Shown in pieces: positions 30,532-38,129 of a DNA stretch of 41,483 bases. The notes beneath the pieces are model-generated. The model did no database searches and had not been told where the DNA came from. It saw only the letters and a list, made by a program, of their open reading frames with translations. Numbering within the stretch: position 1 is the first letter of the stretch; each line of letters begins with the position of its first letter. A program made the position numbers and the translations under genes. Source of the DNA: an uncultured Lachnospiraceae bacterium (GTDB lineage: Bacteria > Bacillota > Clostridia > Lachnospirales > Lachnospiraceae); contig CANQVH010000030.1 in NCBI GenBank assembly GCA_947627245.1, forward strand, positions 1-41,483, read 5' to 3'.

Positions 30532-30650
30532 CGTTTTTTTTCCTTGTTTTCAGCTTCTTTTTACAGACCGGAACGGTCCCGCCGGTATCTTTTGCCTAAT
30601 AAGCGTTTATTGACACATTTTCAAATCCGATTCGAGCAGTTGCCGCGGGC

Positions 30651-32567
30651 CTATTTCGCCTGCAGGCCCTGCTGGGAAACGACAGGCTGCGCATGCTCGC
30701 GCAGGTCCTCTTCCTTCGGGATGAAGCCGATGACGTTTTCAGCCAGCCAGTCCATTTTCATGATCTCCTCGGGTGTCAGGACGCCGTCCGGGTTGCCCTC
30801 GATGATTCCGGTCTGGGAATAGAGGACGCCTGCGAACGGGTTGAATTCTCCGGCAGTGATCGTATTTTTCAGAAGCTCGACGAGGCGCTTTGTCCCGACC
30901 GGGAGGTTTTTTGAGCAGATTACGTCGACGACGCCTGCCGACATCCCCCACCAGTAGTTGATCGCTTTCGCCGTATTATCGTCGTGCTTCCATGTGCCGT
31001 CCATGATCGTGCGGATCAGGCGCTCGTAGAATTTGCCCCAGTGACACAGCGGCATAGCCAAGTTGCGCGGACGACCGTTGTCCATGTGGTAAATGCCGAA
31101 ATATCGGGACGCATCCTCCGGGATCACGATATCCCGGGCCGAGACACAGTCCGGATGGGTGCGCTGAATACTCTCGGTGACGTCGTAATCCTTCAGCGTG
31201 GACCACTCCAGATGAACCTTTACCCGCGGGTTGATCATCTTTGCGCCGAGCGCGAAAGCGTTGATATTCGCAATGTTGCCGAACACCGGATAATCGGTTA
31301 TGTAGGTGAGATTGTCATTCTCCGCCATTGCGCCCGCGATGGCTCCCATCAGGAATTTCGCCTCGTGCATCCGCGCGTAGTAGGTGCGGATATAGCGGTG
31401 CGAGGTGTTCAGTGAGCAGTTGAGGATCTTGACGTTCGGGTGCGCGATCGCAGCCTTGACGCTGGCAGATGCGAAGATTGGGGTCGTTGTGAAGATGATA
31501 TCACAGCCTTCCTCGATGGCTTTCTCGATACACTCATCTACATTCTGCTCTGTGACATTGTCGAAATAAATCGTGCTGACCTCATCCGGGAACATCTGCT
31601 CCAGATGCAGGCGGCCCAGTTCGTGCGAGTAGGTCCATGCGGAGGAGGTGATCGTCTTCTCGTAGATAAAGGCGATCTTCAGCTTTGTGCTCTTTAGCTG
31701 TGCAGTGTTCAGCGGCAGTAGACGGCTTAAAGTGAGCTTCTTCTCCGGCACGGGGTTCATTTTCAGCTCGACCTCTTCACCCTGCGAGAGCATCCGGAAT
31801 TCCTGCCAGCTTTTCGTGACGAGTTCCTTGATCTCGTTGGAGGTCTTGCTTAGCAGCTCCTGATAGCCGTACAGCTTTATAAAGGAAAGAAACGCATCGC
31901 CGGGCGTGATGGAAGTGAGCGCATTACCACCCTTTGCTTCGTAGACCGTAGTGAAGCGGTTGTAAAGCGAATTGAAATCCATCCGCTCGTCATCCGTCCA
32001 CGCTTCTTCGGGATCCTTTCCGACAATCTTCAGAAGTCTGGCGAAGCTGCCCTCCTTCGAGAACCAGATAAAGTTGATTTTTGTGACTTTATAAAAATCA
32101 AGAAACTCAAAATAAATCTTGTTCTCTTTTTCCTCCGTGCGCTTCGGCATGATGCGGGTCACGTTTCCGGGAATGGAAACAGCCTGAAAATATTTCATAA
32201 CGCTGACGCGCTTGTTGCCTTCCTCTATATAAAATTTGTTCATATACTCGTATGCTTTGACCGGTTCGCGGATCCCCTCTTCCGTGTGGGCCGTGCTCAG
32301 GTTGATCCACTTCTGCGCGAACTCTGAATTTTCGCTGAGGATCGGCATGAAATTCCCTGAAAAAACATTGCTTCTGCCCTCCGTCATAGTACCTGCAATC
32401 TGATCGATCGGAATCTGTATCAGACCGAGGGGAACCATGGAGTGTACTTCGCCTGCCGGGAGAATATTCTCCAAAGCGTCCAGAATTGGTCGCTGGCCGT
32501 GCATCATACGGGTCTGGTAATCCTTTTTTCCGAGTTTGTATGCCTTTCTGTAATCTTCCAGTGACAT
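30651..32567 (-). CDS. BMP-family ligand-binding protein with ParB-like N-terminal domain
   Basis: 638 residues in two parts. Residues about 45-150 resemble a ParB/sulfiredoxin-type domain (IPIDQIAGTMTEGRS, then REPVKAYEYMNKFYIEEGNKRVSVMKYF). Residues about 300-590 are a BMP/Med-type periplasmic-binding fold (LKIAFIYEKTITSSAWTYSHELGRLHLE, then EGCDIIFTTTPIF and NINAFALGAKMINPRVKVHLEW). There is no signal peptide or lipobox, so it is likely cytosolic and not an ABC uptake component; nucleosides or related small molecules are plausible ligands. GGAGG precedes the ATG. Its transcript leader contains repeat copy D. Confidence 0.8.
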   Translation of the reverse strand: MSLEDYRKAYKLGKKDYQTRMMHGQRPILDALENILPAGEVHSMVPLGLIQIPIDQIAGTMTEGRSNVFSGNFMPILSENSEFAQKWINLSTAHTEEGIREPVKAYEYMNKFYIEEGNKRVSVMKYFQAVSIPGNVTRIMPKRTEEKENKIYFEFLDFYKVTKINFIWFSKEGSFARLLKIVGKDPEEAWTDDERMDFNSLYNRFTTVYEAKGGNALTSITPGDAFLSFIKLYGYQELLSKTSNEIKELVTKSWQEFRMLSQGEEVELKMNPVPEKKLTLSRLLPLNTAQLKSTKLKIAFIYEKTITSSAWTYSHELGRLHLEQMFPDEVSTIYFDNVTEQNVDECIEKAIEEGCDIIFTTTPIFASASVKAAIAHPNVKILNCSLNTSHRYIRTYYARMHEAKFLMGAIAGAMAENDNLTYITDYPVFGNIANINAFALGAKMINPRVKVHLEWSTLKDYDVTESIQRTHPDCVSARDIVIPEDASRYFGIYHMDNGRPRNLAMPLCHWGKFYERLIRTIMDGTWKHDDNTAKAINYWWGMSAGVVDVICSKNLPVGTKRLVELLKNTITAGEFNPFAGVLYSQTGIIEGNPDGVLTPEEIMKMDWLAENVIGFIPKEEDLREHAQPVVSQQGLQAK

Positions 32568-32645
32568 AAAATGCCTCCTTTATATAGTTGAGTCATTCGT
32601 CCCGCTTCACGCGGTACCGAATGGGTGTTTACATAATCTCTGCCG

Positions 32646-32823
32646 AGATTATATCATGTCCGTTTTCCGAGCCGTGCTGACCTCGAAAAACCTTCGGTTT
32701 TCCTCGGTCACGAGCTTTCGCCCTATCATCCGTTATGCAAATCGACCTTTGTGAGCAAGCTCCCATGGTCGATTGCATCCCGTCTGGCACGGCTCATTGC
32801 TTTCGCGAAGATTATATCATGTC
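32646..32823. repeat. 15-bp direct repeats flanking element copy D
   Basis: AGATTATATCATGTC occurs at 32646-32660 and again at 32809-32823, bracketing the element exactly. It is like a target-site duplication. On the minus strand each copy contains TATAAT, so the promoter -10 box is present on both sides. An 8-bp palindrome (ATAATCTC/GAGATTAT, 32633-32652) overlaps the left copy. Confidence 0.85.
32669..32810 (-). repeat. Dispersed structured element, copy D (BMP gene leader)
   Basis: Read on the minus strand: CTTCGCGAAAGCAATGAGCCGTGC, a long stem (TGCA and ATCGACC pairing with GGTCGAT and TTGCA, itself holding GAGC-TT-GCTC), GGGC-GAAA-GCTC, then GACC, GGAAAACC-GAA-GGTTTTTC, GGTC and GCACGGCTC. 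The 3' module closely matches copy A. It fills the 5' leader of the BMP gene in the 382-bp gap 32568-32949. Confidence 0.85.
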
Positions 32824-32838
32824 TTTCAGGAAATTCAA
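32811..32838 (-). promoter_or_regulatory. Promoter of the BMP-family gene
   Basis: On the minus strand TTGAAT (complement of 32833-32838), 16-nt spacer and TATAAT (complement of 32811-32816). The predicted start lies within a few bases of the conserved 5' end of element copy D, as at ileS. Confidence 0.7.
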
Positions 32839-32949
32839 GATTATTATTTTTTGTGAATAAGCTGCGTTTTTCTGGCAATCCTATCATTGAACCGTAACGG
32901 GGCCGCGCTTTTGCGCGGAAAGAGGAATCTAATGGATGAGGTGAATGAT

Positions 32950-33843
32950 ATGGATAAGAGAGCTTTTAAGAATTTCATCACAAAACGCAGCAGTATCTGG
33001 ACGCTCAGCCTTTGTATTACCGGTATTCTTGTGTTGGGCGGCATCGCCGCGCTGAATGGCGCGCGTAGGACGAAGGACAATGGAGTGCAGACGGAAACCG
33101 ACCTTGGGCAGATGGCGTATCTGGGCGAGGATGTGGCGGACACCTTGGAGGATGACGAGCTGTTCCCGACTCTGGATAAAGAGGGCGAGGAGGAGCTGGC
33201 ACAGGCTTCCGGGAGCGTGGTTGAGGAGGATGCGTCTGCATCGGATGCAGGAACAGATGCCGTTTCAGACAATGCGGGTACGGACGGTATGACGAGTGAC
33301 GGAGCCGACGGAATAGTCGGTACGGACAATCCGGAACCGGCCGAGGCGCAGGAAAACACAAATGAGGCGGCGGAGGCGACTTCCGGCAGCGTAATTTCCG
33401 AACAGGCACTGATCGACGCGGGCGTCAGCTTCACGGAGCAGGATTCTCTTCTGTGGCCGGTCGCGGGTACGATCCTGATCGATTACAGCATGGACGGGAG
33501 CGTTTATTTCCCGACGCTGGATCAGTATAAATACAATCCGGCTCTGATTATCGGAAGCGAGGCCGGCAATCAGGTTCTGGCCGCGGCGAAGGGCATTGTC
33601 GAAACGATCCGTGTGGAGGATGAGACGGGCATCACGCTGGTGCTTAATATCGGCAACGGATATAAGCTCACCTACGGACAGCTCAAGGAGCTGGCGGTAG
33701 CCGAGGGTGACGTCGTCGACGCAGGTACACTGCTCGGATATGTCAGCGAACCGACGAAATACTACACCGTAGAGGGAAGCAACCTTTATTTCGGAATGAC
33801 GCAGAACGATGCGGCGGTTGATCCGGTGCTGTATCTGGAGTAA
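32950..33843 (+). CDS. Membrane-anchored degenerate M23 (LytM) protein, SpoIIQ-like
   Basis: About 297 residues: a basic start, one membrane helix (about 15-38), an acidic Ala/Ser/Thr/Asp-rich linker with several Val/Ser-Asp repeats (about 60-165), then an M23 peptidase fold (LLWPVAGTILIDYS to the end). In active LytM enzymes YxH and HxH supply zinc ligands; here the positions read TYGQL and NLYFGM, so no zinc site remains. The fold with an N-terminal anchor and lost active site resembles SpoIIQ, the forespore part of the sporulation channel. ATG 32950 has GAGGTG upstream; ATG 32932 is an alternative. SpoIIQ identity is an inference. Confidence 0.75.
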   Translation: MDKRAFKNFITKRSSIWTLSLCITGILVLGGIAALNGARRTKDNGVQTETDLGQMAYLGEDVADTLEDDELFPTLDKEGEEELAQASGSVVEEDASASDAGTDAVSDNAGTDGMTSDGADGIVGTDNPEPAEAQENTNEAAEATSGSVISEQALIDAGVSFTEQDSLLWPVAGTILIDYSMDGSVYFPTLDQYKYNPALIIGSEAGNQVLAAAKGIVETIRVEDETGITLVLNIGNGYKLTYGQLKELAVAEGDVVDAGTLLGYVSEPTKYYTVEGSNLYFGMTQNDAAVDPVLYLE

Positions 33844-34203
33844 AAGAGGCCGCACGCAGGTAAGTCGACAGATTGCCTTGGTACATGGGATGACGCAGAG
33901 CAGCGCATCCCCGGGTGTGGCCGCGGACTGCAGAAATTTTCATGCAGACAAAACGAAAGGGTCTGCACACTTGAAAAAATGAGGAGTATAATAGAATATA
34001 CAATCTGCAGTCGGCGTTTCACTTGAGGTTTGCAATTTTCTGGGTGAGGTACTAACTTGTGCCGGTTGCTTCAAAATACAGGGGATGGTTCGCCATCCCT
34101 TTACATAGAAGGCGATTTGGGATAAAATTAAATTCATGGGAGAGCGATATCTGCTTTCTTTTTGAATTTATTTTTATGTCAAATATTACTGAGGAAACAG
34201 GGC
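33844..34203 (+). other. Gene-free 360-bp stretch with three stem structures
   Basis: Right after the LytM-like gene, GGCCGCAC (33848-33855) can pair with GTGTGGCC (33915-33922), enclosing a hairpin GGGATG/CATCCC (33887-33892 with 33906-33911). Further on, GGGATGG-TTCG-CCATCCC (34082-34099) is a stable tetraloop hairpin followed by a few T, a possible terminator. A TATAAT lies at 33987 without a good -35. I recognise no known RNA family or gene here. Confidence 0.5.
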
Positions 34204-34455
34204 ATGAATTACACCTATATGCTTTGGTGCGGCGACGGTTCGCTCTACACGGGCTGGACGAATGATTTGGAAAAAAGGCTGCGTGCGCACAGCGAGGGCC
34301 GCGGAGGCAAATACACAAGAAGCAGACTCCCGGTGAAGCTGGCTTATTATGAGGAATTTGAGACGAAAGAGGAAGCGATGCGCCGCGAGTGGGAGATCAA
34401 GCAGTTGACGAGGGCGCAGAAAGAAAAACTGGCGGAAGGATTTACCCTGCCGTAG
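34204..34455 (+). CDS. GIY-YIG domain protein (UPF0213-like)
   Basis: Small 83-residue single-domain GIY-YIG nuclease-fold protein. The signature appears as YTYMLWCGDGSLYTGWTNDLEKRLRAH, with YxxG-like pairs and the catalytic-region Arg, and EWEIKQLTRAQKEKLAE at the end. The group is widespread in Firmicutes with unknown function, perhaps DNA repair. I start at ATG 34204 (MNYTYM) after GAGGAAAC; the upstream frame has no protein character. A terminator follows at 34463. Confidence 0.9.
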   Translation: MNYTYMLWCGDGSLYTGWTNDLEKRLRAHSEGRGGKYTRSRLPVKLAYYEEFETKEEAMRREWEIKQLTRAQKEKLAEGFTLP

Positions 34456-34462
34456 TGAAAAA

Positions 34463-34518
34463 TACCGACCTTCAGATGTGCCGGATACAGCTCCGGCTTT
34501 TGAAGGTCGGTACTTTTA
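34463..34518 (+). terminator. Bidirectional terminator with nested stem
   Basis: TACCGACCTTCA pairs with TGAAGGTCGGTA (34501-34512), with GCCGG/CCGGC nested inside, then TTTTATT. It separates the converging GIY-YIG and metal-binding protein genes. Confidence 0.88.
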
Positions 34519-34551
34519 TTAAATATTATGCAGTTTGGTGCTTCCGGAAAA

Positions 34552-34881
34552 TCAGTCCAGAATCTCCATCAGCTTGCCGCAGCAGATCGGGATCTGTTCG
34601 CCCTTCTTTACATGCACGGTCTTATTGCAGGTCGAGCAGTATACGTCGGTGTCATACGGAGCGATAAATTCCGGAACAGCCTTCTCTTCCTCTGCGGTCA
34701 ATCCGCTGATGTGGAACTGAGCGACATTCTTTTCCGACGGAACATAGATACCGATCGGCTCCAGACTCTTGTTGTTGCCGATGCAGTTGCCCATTCTCAC
34801 CCAGAGAGCCTGCAGCTCTGCGGTCTCGGCCGGATTCTCCGGTACAAATTCAACGATTGCCTTGTCTAATCTGATTTTCAT
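34552..34881 (-). CDS. Small protein with C-terminal desulforedoxin-like metal site
   Basis: 109 residues. The first 75 show no family I recognise (MKIRLDKAIVEFVPENPAETAELQALWVRMG). The C-terminus, VYCSTCNKTVHVKKGEQIPICCGKLMEILD, has the CxxC...CC spacing and the CCGKxM ending of desulforedoxin-type iron sites, which are rubredoxin-like Fe(Cys)4 centres. It might be an electron-transfer or redox-sensing protein. GGGAGGTAA gives a strong ribosome site before ATG 34881. Confidence 0.75.
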   Translation of the reverse strand: MKIRLDKAIVEFVPENPAETAELQALWVRMGNCIGNNKSLEPIGIYVPSEKNVAQFHISGLTAEEEKAVPEFIAPYDTDVYCSTCNKTVHVKKGEQIPICCGKLMEILD

Positions 34882-35005
34882 TGAGATTACCTCCCTGATA
34901 GTTAAAAGTATTTTCCTAACTGTAGCATTTACGGATATTTCTGTCAAGAGCAAAGAACCGGTATAAAATGCCGGAGTGATGCAGAGAACAGGGAGGATAA
35001 CCCGC

Positions 35006-35034
35006 TTGACAAATAGAGTTATAAACTCTAAAAT
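35006..35034 (+). promoter_or_regulatory. Promoter with palindromic operator in its spacer
   Basis: TTGACA (35006-35011) and TAAAAT (35029-35034), 17-nt spacer. Inside the spacer lies a 15-bp palindrome AGAGTT-ATA-AACTCT (35015-35029) reaching the -10 box, in the right place for a repressor. The gene downstream encodes a secreted protein. Confidence 0.72.
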
Positions 35035-35085
35035 GAAAAAGGAAAGATATTCTAAAAGACAGAAACAAAAAGGAGATTGAAGAGA

Positions 35086-35688
35086 ATGAAAAAGAAGCTC
35101 ATAATGCTGCTTTTGGCCGGGATTTTGGGAATAGGAAGTACAGTGAATGTTTGTGCCGACGAGGACAAGGAAGCCAGAATAAAGGAAATACAGGCGCAGA
35201 TAAAACAGCTTCAGGACGAATTAGCGGAGCTTCAGAAGGACACGGAAGACGGCGAAGCGGAGAAAGCGGTGATCGGCACCGAGATCGTCAAAGACGGATT
35301 TGCCAAGATCACAATGAAAGACGTTTCCTATCAGACGGTTATCAATCCATCGGACACAAGCGGCGTATATACCTATTATGAGGTAAAGAATCCCGGTAAT
35401 ATTTTCCTTGCCTGCCATTTTGATTTTACAAATTTGCAAACGCAGGCCGGCAGCAGTTTGGGAGATTTTCTGACGCTTCAGGCGACCTACGAAGGAGGCT
35501 ACGAATACGAGGGATGGTCTTTCGCGGAGGTCAACGGATATTTGGATCAATATCCCAATTTATTGCCGTTGAGCACGTATGACTCATGGTATTTGATAGA
35601 AGTTCCGGAGTCTTTGCAGGACACGCCCTATGAGCTGACGCTTGAGATGGATGGGACAACATATCAGGTGGTGGAAGAAAACGATTGA
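35086..35688 (+). CDS. Secreted protein with short coiled coil, unknown function
   Basis: 200 residues. A signal peptide (MKKKLIMLLLAGILGIGSTVNVCA) is followed by a charged heptad stretch (about 25-55, EARIKEIQAQIKQLQDELAELQKD) and a beta-rich domain with a conserved-looking YTYYEVKNPGNIFLACHFDFTNL segment, similar in style to small extracytoplasmic Ig-like domains of the DUF4352/DUF5067 kind. No enzyme motif is seen. ATG 35086 has AAGGAG upstream. It stands alone with its own promoter and operator-like palindrome. Confidence 0.78.
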   Translation: MKKKLIMLLLAGILGIGSTVNVCADEDKEARIKEIQAQIKQLQDELAELQKDTEDGEAEKAVIGTEIVKDGFAKITMKDVSYQTVINPSDTSGVYTYYEVKNPGNIFLACHFDFTNLQTQAGSSLGDFLTLQATYEGGYEYEGWSFAEVNGYLDQYPNLLPLSTYDSWYLIEVPESLQDTPYELTLEMDGTTYQVVEEND

Positions 35689-35773
35689 ACGGTTGGACTG
35701 GCAAGTTCCAAAATAGGAAAACAAATGAAATGTGAAGAATGCGGATATAACTTCTGAGAAGGACAATCAAACA

Positions 35774-35813
35774 GGGAGCAAGCCATTTCGGTTCACTCCC
35801 CGTTGTTTTTAAA
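35774..35813. terminator. Probable bidirectional terminator
   Basis: GGGAG and following bases pair imperfectly with CACTCCC and are followed by CGTTGTTTTTA. It lies between the secreted-protein gene (plus strand) and the rubrerythrin remnant (minus strand). The 400-bp stretch 35689-36089 otherwise holds only the remnant and integrase-arm repeats. Confidence 0.6.
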
Positions 35814-35839
35814 GAAGTCCTTAAAACAGGCGATTCAGA

Positions 35840-35923
35840 TTAGCCGAAGTATCTGTCAAGCAGGCCCTTGAATGCCTTGCCGTGACTCGCCTCGTCCTTC
35901 GCCATCTCATGCACGGTGTCATG
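35840..35923 (-). pseudogene. 3' fragment of a rubrerythrin/NADH-peroxidase gene
   Basis: The minus strand encodes [19 protein letters not shown] and then GLLDRYFG and a stop, the C-terminal signature of Lachnospiraceae-type rubrerythrin/NADH peroxidase with its di-iron ligand segment (HEMxKDEAxHGKAF). The frame runs into unrelated sequence and a stop just upstream (35924-35941). The gene body is therefore missing here; the break coincides with the start of the AT-rich integrase region. It is probably one junction of the element. Confidence 0.8.
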
Positions 35924-35998
35924 AGAAATTCGGTTAATCTACTTTTAAAGGTGCTTACATAAATATAGCATTTATAAAGGTTTCCGTCAAGAGGTAAA

Positions 35999-36069
35999 GG
36001 ACAGCAATTAGGACACTTTGAACAACAACTATAAGCGACTTCCTTAGAAGCTAGGACAACAAAAGGACA
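35999..36069 (+). promoter_or_regulatory. Four GGACA direct repeats, likely integrase arm sites
   Basis: GGACA occurs at 35999, 36011, 36054 and 36065. Members of each pair are 11-12 bp apart, one helical turn. They lie just before the integrase gene and next to the chromosome junction, as arm-type sites of Tn916-like and phage integrases do. Confidence 0.6.
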
Positions 36070-36089
36070 ATTTCTAAGGAGGATTTATT

Positions 36090-37310
36090 ATGTCAGAACA
36101 ACAGGCAACAGGAGTATTTCAACTGGAAAATGGTTATTGGGGGTATCGCTTTGTCCTTACTGTAGATGGAAAGAAAAAAGCACAAAAGCGGGTAAAAGAT
36201 GAATTAGGCAATCCTTACAAGACACAAAAGCAGGCGGCTAAAGCTAGGAGTATCGCACTTGCGCAGGAGCAGTCAAAACTCCTGCTGCCGCCGCAAAAGA
36301 AATTTCAAAGGAAAACTGTGCAGGAAGTTTATCAGGAATACTGTGAAAAGGGAAGAAGCGGAAAAGCATATGCAACTATCAAGAAACAAGATTCTTTGTG
36401 GATAAATCATTTAAAAGAAAAGTTCGGGGAAAGATACATTGATGAAATAACGGTAGCAGAAATTCAGGATTACCTTGCAGAGCTTTATTATACAGAAAAT
36501 AGAGCTTATTCTTATACAGAGGGATTTTTGAAGATGTTTTATCTGATATTCGGGCAGGCGTATTCCAGAAATTATATAGATGTGGATTCTTACAATAAGC
36601 TCTGTATAAACAAGGATACAAAAATACATATGCCAAAAATGAAAATTGACGATGATAGAGACATAGTTGCATTTGATAAAAAAGAAATACAACTGTTAGA
36701 TGCTTATTTCTCAGGGACAAATGCGGAAACCGCTTATATGTTGGGGAAATACTGCGGATTGCGGATAAACGAATGTTATGGTCTGAAGTGGTCGAATGTG
36801 GACATTAAAAAAGGGATAATCATAGTAGACAGGCAAATGCAATATCAAAATGGGTTGATAAAGTTAGTGTCTTTAAAAACCAGAAACGCGAAGCGCAAAA
36901 TATTCATGTGTAGTAGACTAAAAGAATATTTTGAAAATTTGACACGGAAACATGAACAGGATGAAAGGGAATTGAAATTACAGAGGGAACAGAAGCAAAC
37001 GTTTATATATGATCTAAACGGAGAAAAAATATCATCCCTCGAATTGGTTAATTCTTTACCTAATGGGAAGATACAAACAGTAAATTCAATGAAGTTTCAC
37101 TCAAAAACTTTGCAAAATAAGTATGGTATTATGTTCAAGTATCACTATCTACGGCATACTTATGGAACGAATTTAGCGGTACTTAATACGCCAGAACATT
37201 TATTATGCAATCAGATGGGACATAGTAGCGTTCAGGTGACTCATAAATATTATATTGCCTTATCAGAGAGGGGCGTTGAGGAACTATTGAAAAATCTTGA
37301 ATTAATGTAA
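36090..37310 (+). CDS. Tyrosine-type site-specific integrase
   Basis: Integrates and excises the mobile element. 406 residues: an N-terminal arm-binding domain (about 1-60, FQLENGYWGYRFVLTVDGKKKA), a core-binding helical domain (about 70-165) and the catalytic domain. The catalytic Arg is in GLRINECYGLKW (Arg225), the HxxR box is HYLRH (His352, Arg355), GHSSVQVTHKYY supplies the second His and the nucleophile Tyr387 or 388. All residues are present. TAAGGAGGATT precedes the ATG. It is transcribed away from the rubrerythrin junction. Confidence 0.95.
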   Translation: MSEQQATGVFQLENGYWGYRFVLTVDGKKKAQKRVKDELGNPYKTQKQAAKARSIALAQEQSKLLLPPQKKFQRKTVQEVYQEYCEKGRSGKAYATIKKQDSLWINHLKEKFGERYIDEITVAEIQDYLAELYYTENRAYSYTEGFLKMFYLIFGQAYSRNYIDVDSYNKLCINKDTKIHMPKMKIDDDRDIVAFDKKEIQLLDAYFSGTNAETAYMLGKYCGLRINECYGLKWSNVDIKKGIIIVDRQMQYQNGLIKLVSLKTRNAKRKIFMCSRLKEYFENLTRKHEQDERELKLQREQKQTFIYDLNGEKISSLELVNSLPNGKIQTVNSMKFHSKTLQNKYGIMFKYHYLRHTYGTNLAVLNTPEHLLCNQMGHSSVQVTHKYYIALSERGVEELLKNLELM

Positions 37311-37358
37311 GCGGACTTAAAATTAATATTTTATTTTCTTCTGAATAACCTTTTAAAG

Positions 37359-37412
37359 AATAGGGGATTACTCTATGCCAGACATACTTCTGACGTAAAA
37401 TAGTCCCCTATT
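37359..37412 (+). terminator. Terminator-like inverted repeat after the integrase gene
   Basis: AATAGGGGA (37359-37367) pairs with TCCCCTATT (37404-37412), followed by TATTATA. The loop is long, so efficiency is uncertain. It could stop both the integrase gene and the opposing small regulator gene. Confidence 0.55.
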
Positions 37413-37472
37413 TATTATAGATCAAGATTAGAGATAAAAATACCGTTGCAAAATAATTACTTTATGCAACGG

Positions 37473-37682
37473 CTATTGTTCGATATTAGATGACAGCTTG
37501 TTATTTTCGGACTCGTCCATGTTATCGAGAGCGAAAGCAATCATTTGATTTATCAATTCGTTTCTACTGATGCCGACAGACGCAGACTTGTTATCAATCT
37601 CTTTTAGCGTCTCGGATGGTATCCGTAGCGAGATTACTTCCTTTTCTGGTTTTCGTGCGATGAATTTTGCCAAACTTCTCAC
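37473..37682 (-). CDS. Ribbon-helix-helix DNA-binding protein (CopG/Arc type)
   Basis: 69 residues with the pattern KEVISLRIPSETLKEIDNKSASVGISRNELINQMIAFALDNM, a beta-strand followed by two helices as in CopG/Arc repressors. It probably controls genes of the element. The start is uncertain: GTG 37682 lies almost on its purine-rich site, while TTG 37673 has GGGGGAG at 8 nt. A 13-bp inverted repeat lies between it and the divergent gene at 37783. Confidence 0.85.
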   Translation of the reverse strand: MRSLAKFIARKPEKEVISLRIPSETLKEIDNKSASVGISRNELINQMIAFALDNMDESENNKLSSNIEQ

Positions 37683-37700
37683 TCCCCCTCTCTTGCTAAT

Positions 37701-37759
37701 TGTATTCGATTTTGATATGATAAGATATATTCAAAAATCAATATCTAAAATCGAATACA
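37701..37759. promoter_or_regulatory. Divergent control region with 13-bp inverted repeat
   Basis: TGTATTCGATTTT (37701-37713) is perfectly mirrored by AAAATCGAATACA (37747-37759), 33 bp apart. TTGATT/TATCAT-like boxes for the minus strand and TATGATAAG for the plus strand lie between the arms. Two operator half-sites around divergent promoters fit repression by the adjacent ribbon-helix-helix protein. Confidence 0.7.
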
Positions 37760-37782
37760 CAGAACGGAGGATAGAGAAGGAA

Positions 37783-38124
37783 ATGACTGAGATTGAGAAC
37801 TTGACAGATACAGAATTAGGAAGAGTAAACGATTTTGTAAAAGCTGCTTTTTTCTTGAAAGAGGACGAATTAAAAGTGCTTGACGGGCAAATCCCAATGA
37901 CGCAGGAATTATTTGACAGCTTGTGTGATAGACTCTCCGAGATCGGCGCACAAAATGAGTTCTTTCGGCTTCTTAATGAGTATCCAGATTTTTTAAGAAA
38001 TAGTGCGGATAAGATCGAAGAGGAATTGGAGTCAAGTAATGTAGAGCTGCCGGAGATGACAGACGAAGAAAGTAAGCAAAGTTTTCAAAAATTGATGGAG
38101 AAGATTAACAGAGAATCGAGGTAA
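37783..38124 (+). CDS. Unknown acidic cytoplasmic protein
   Basis: 113 residues, mostly charged helices (MTEIENLTDTELGRVNDFVKAAFFLKEDEL to the acidic C-terminus). No membrane segment and no family recognised. ATG 37783 is chosen because it follows GAAGGAA and CGGAGG; the frame extends upstream over the operator region, which is unlikely to be coding. It is followed after 5 bp by a membrane protein gene, probably in one operon. Confidence 0.65.
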   Translation: MTEIENLTDTELGRVNDFVKAAFFLKEDELKVLDGQIPMTQELFDSLCDRLSEIGAQNEFFRLLNEYPDFLRNSADKIEEELESSNVELPEMTDEESKQSFQKLMEKINRESR

Positions 38125-38129
38125 CGGAA

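Noticed and set aside
37570..37782. Upstream extension of the acidic protein gene
   Set aside because: It is antisense to the ribbon-helix-helix gene and crosses the 13-bp inverted repeat, so it is unlikely to be coding.
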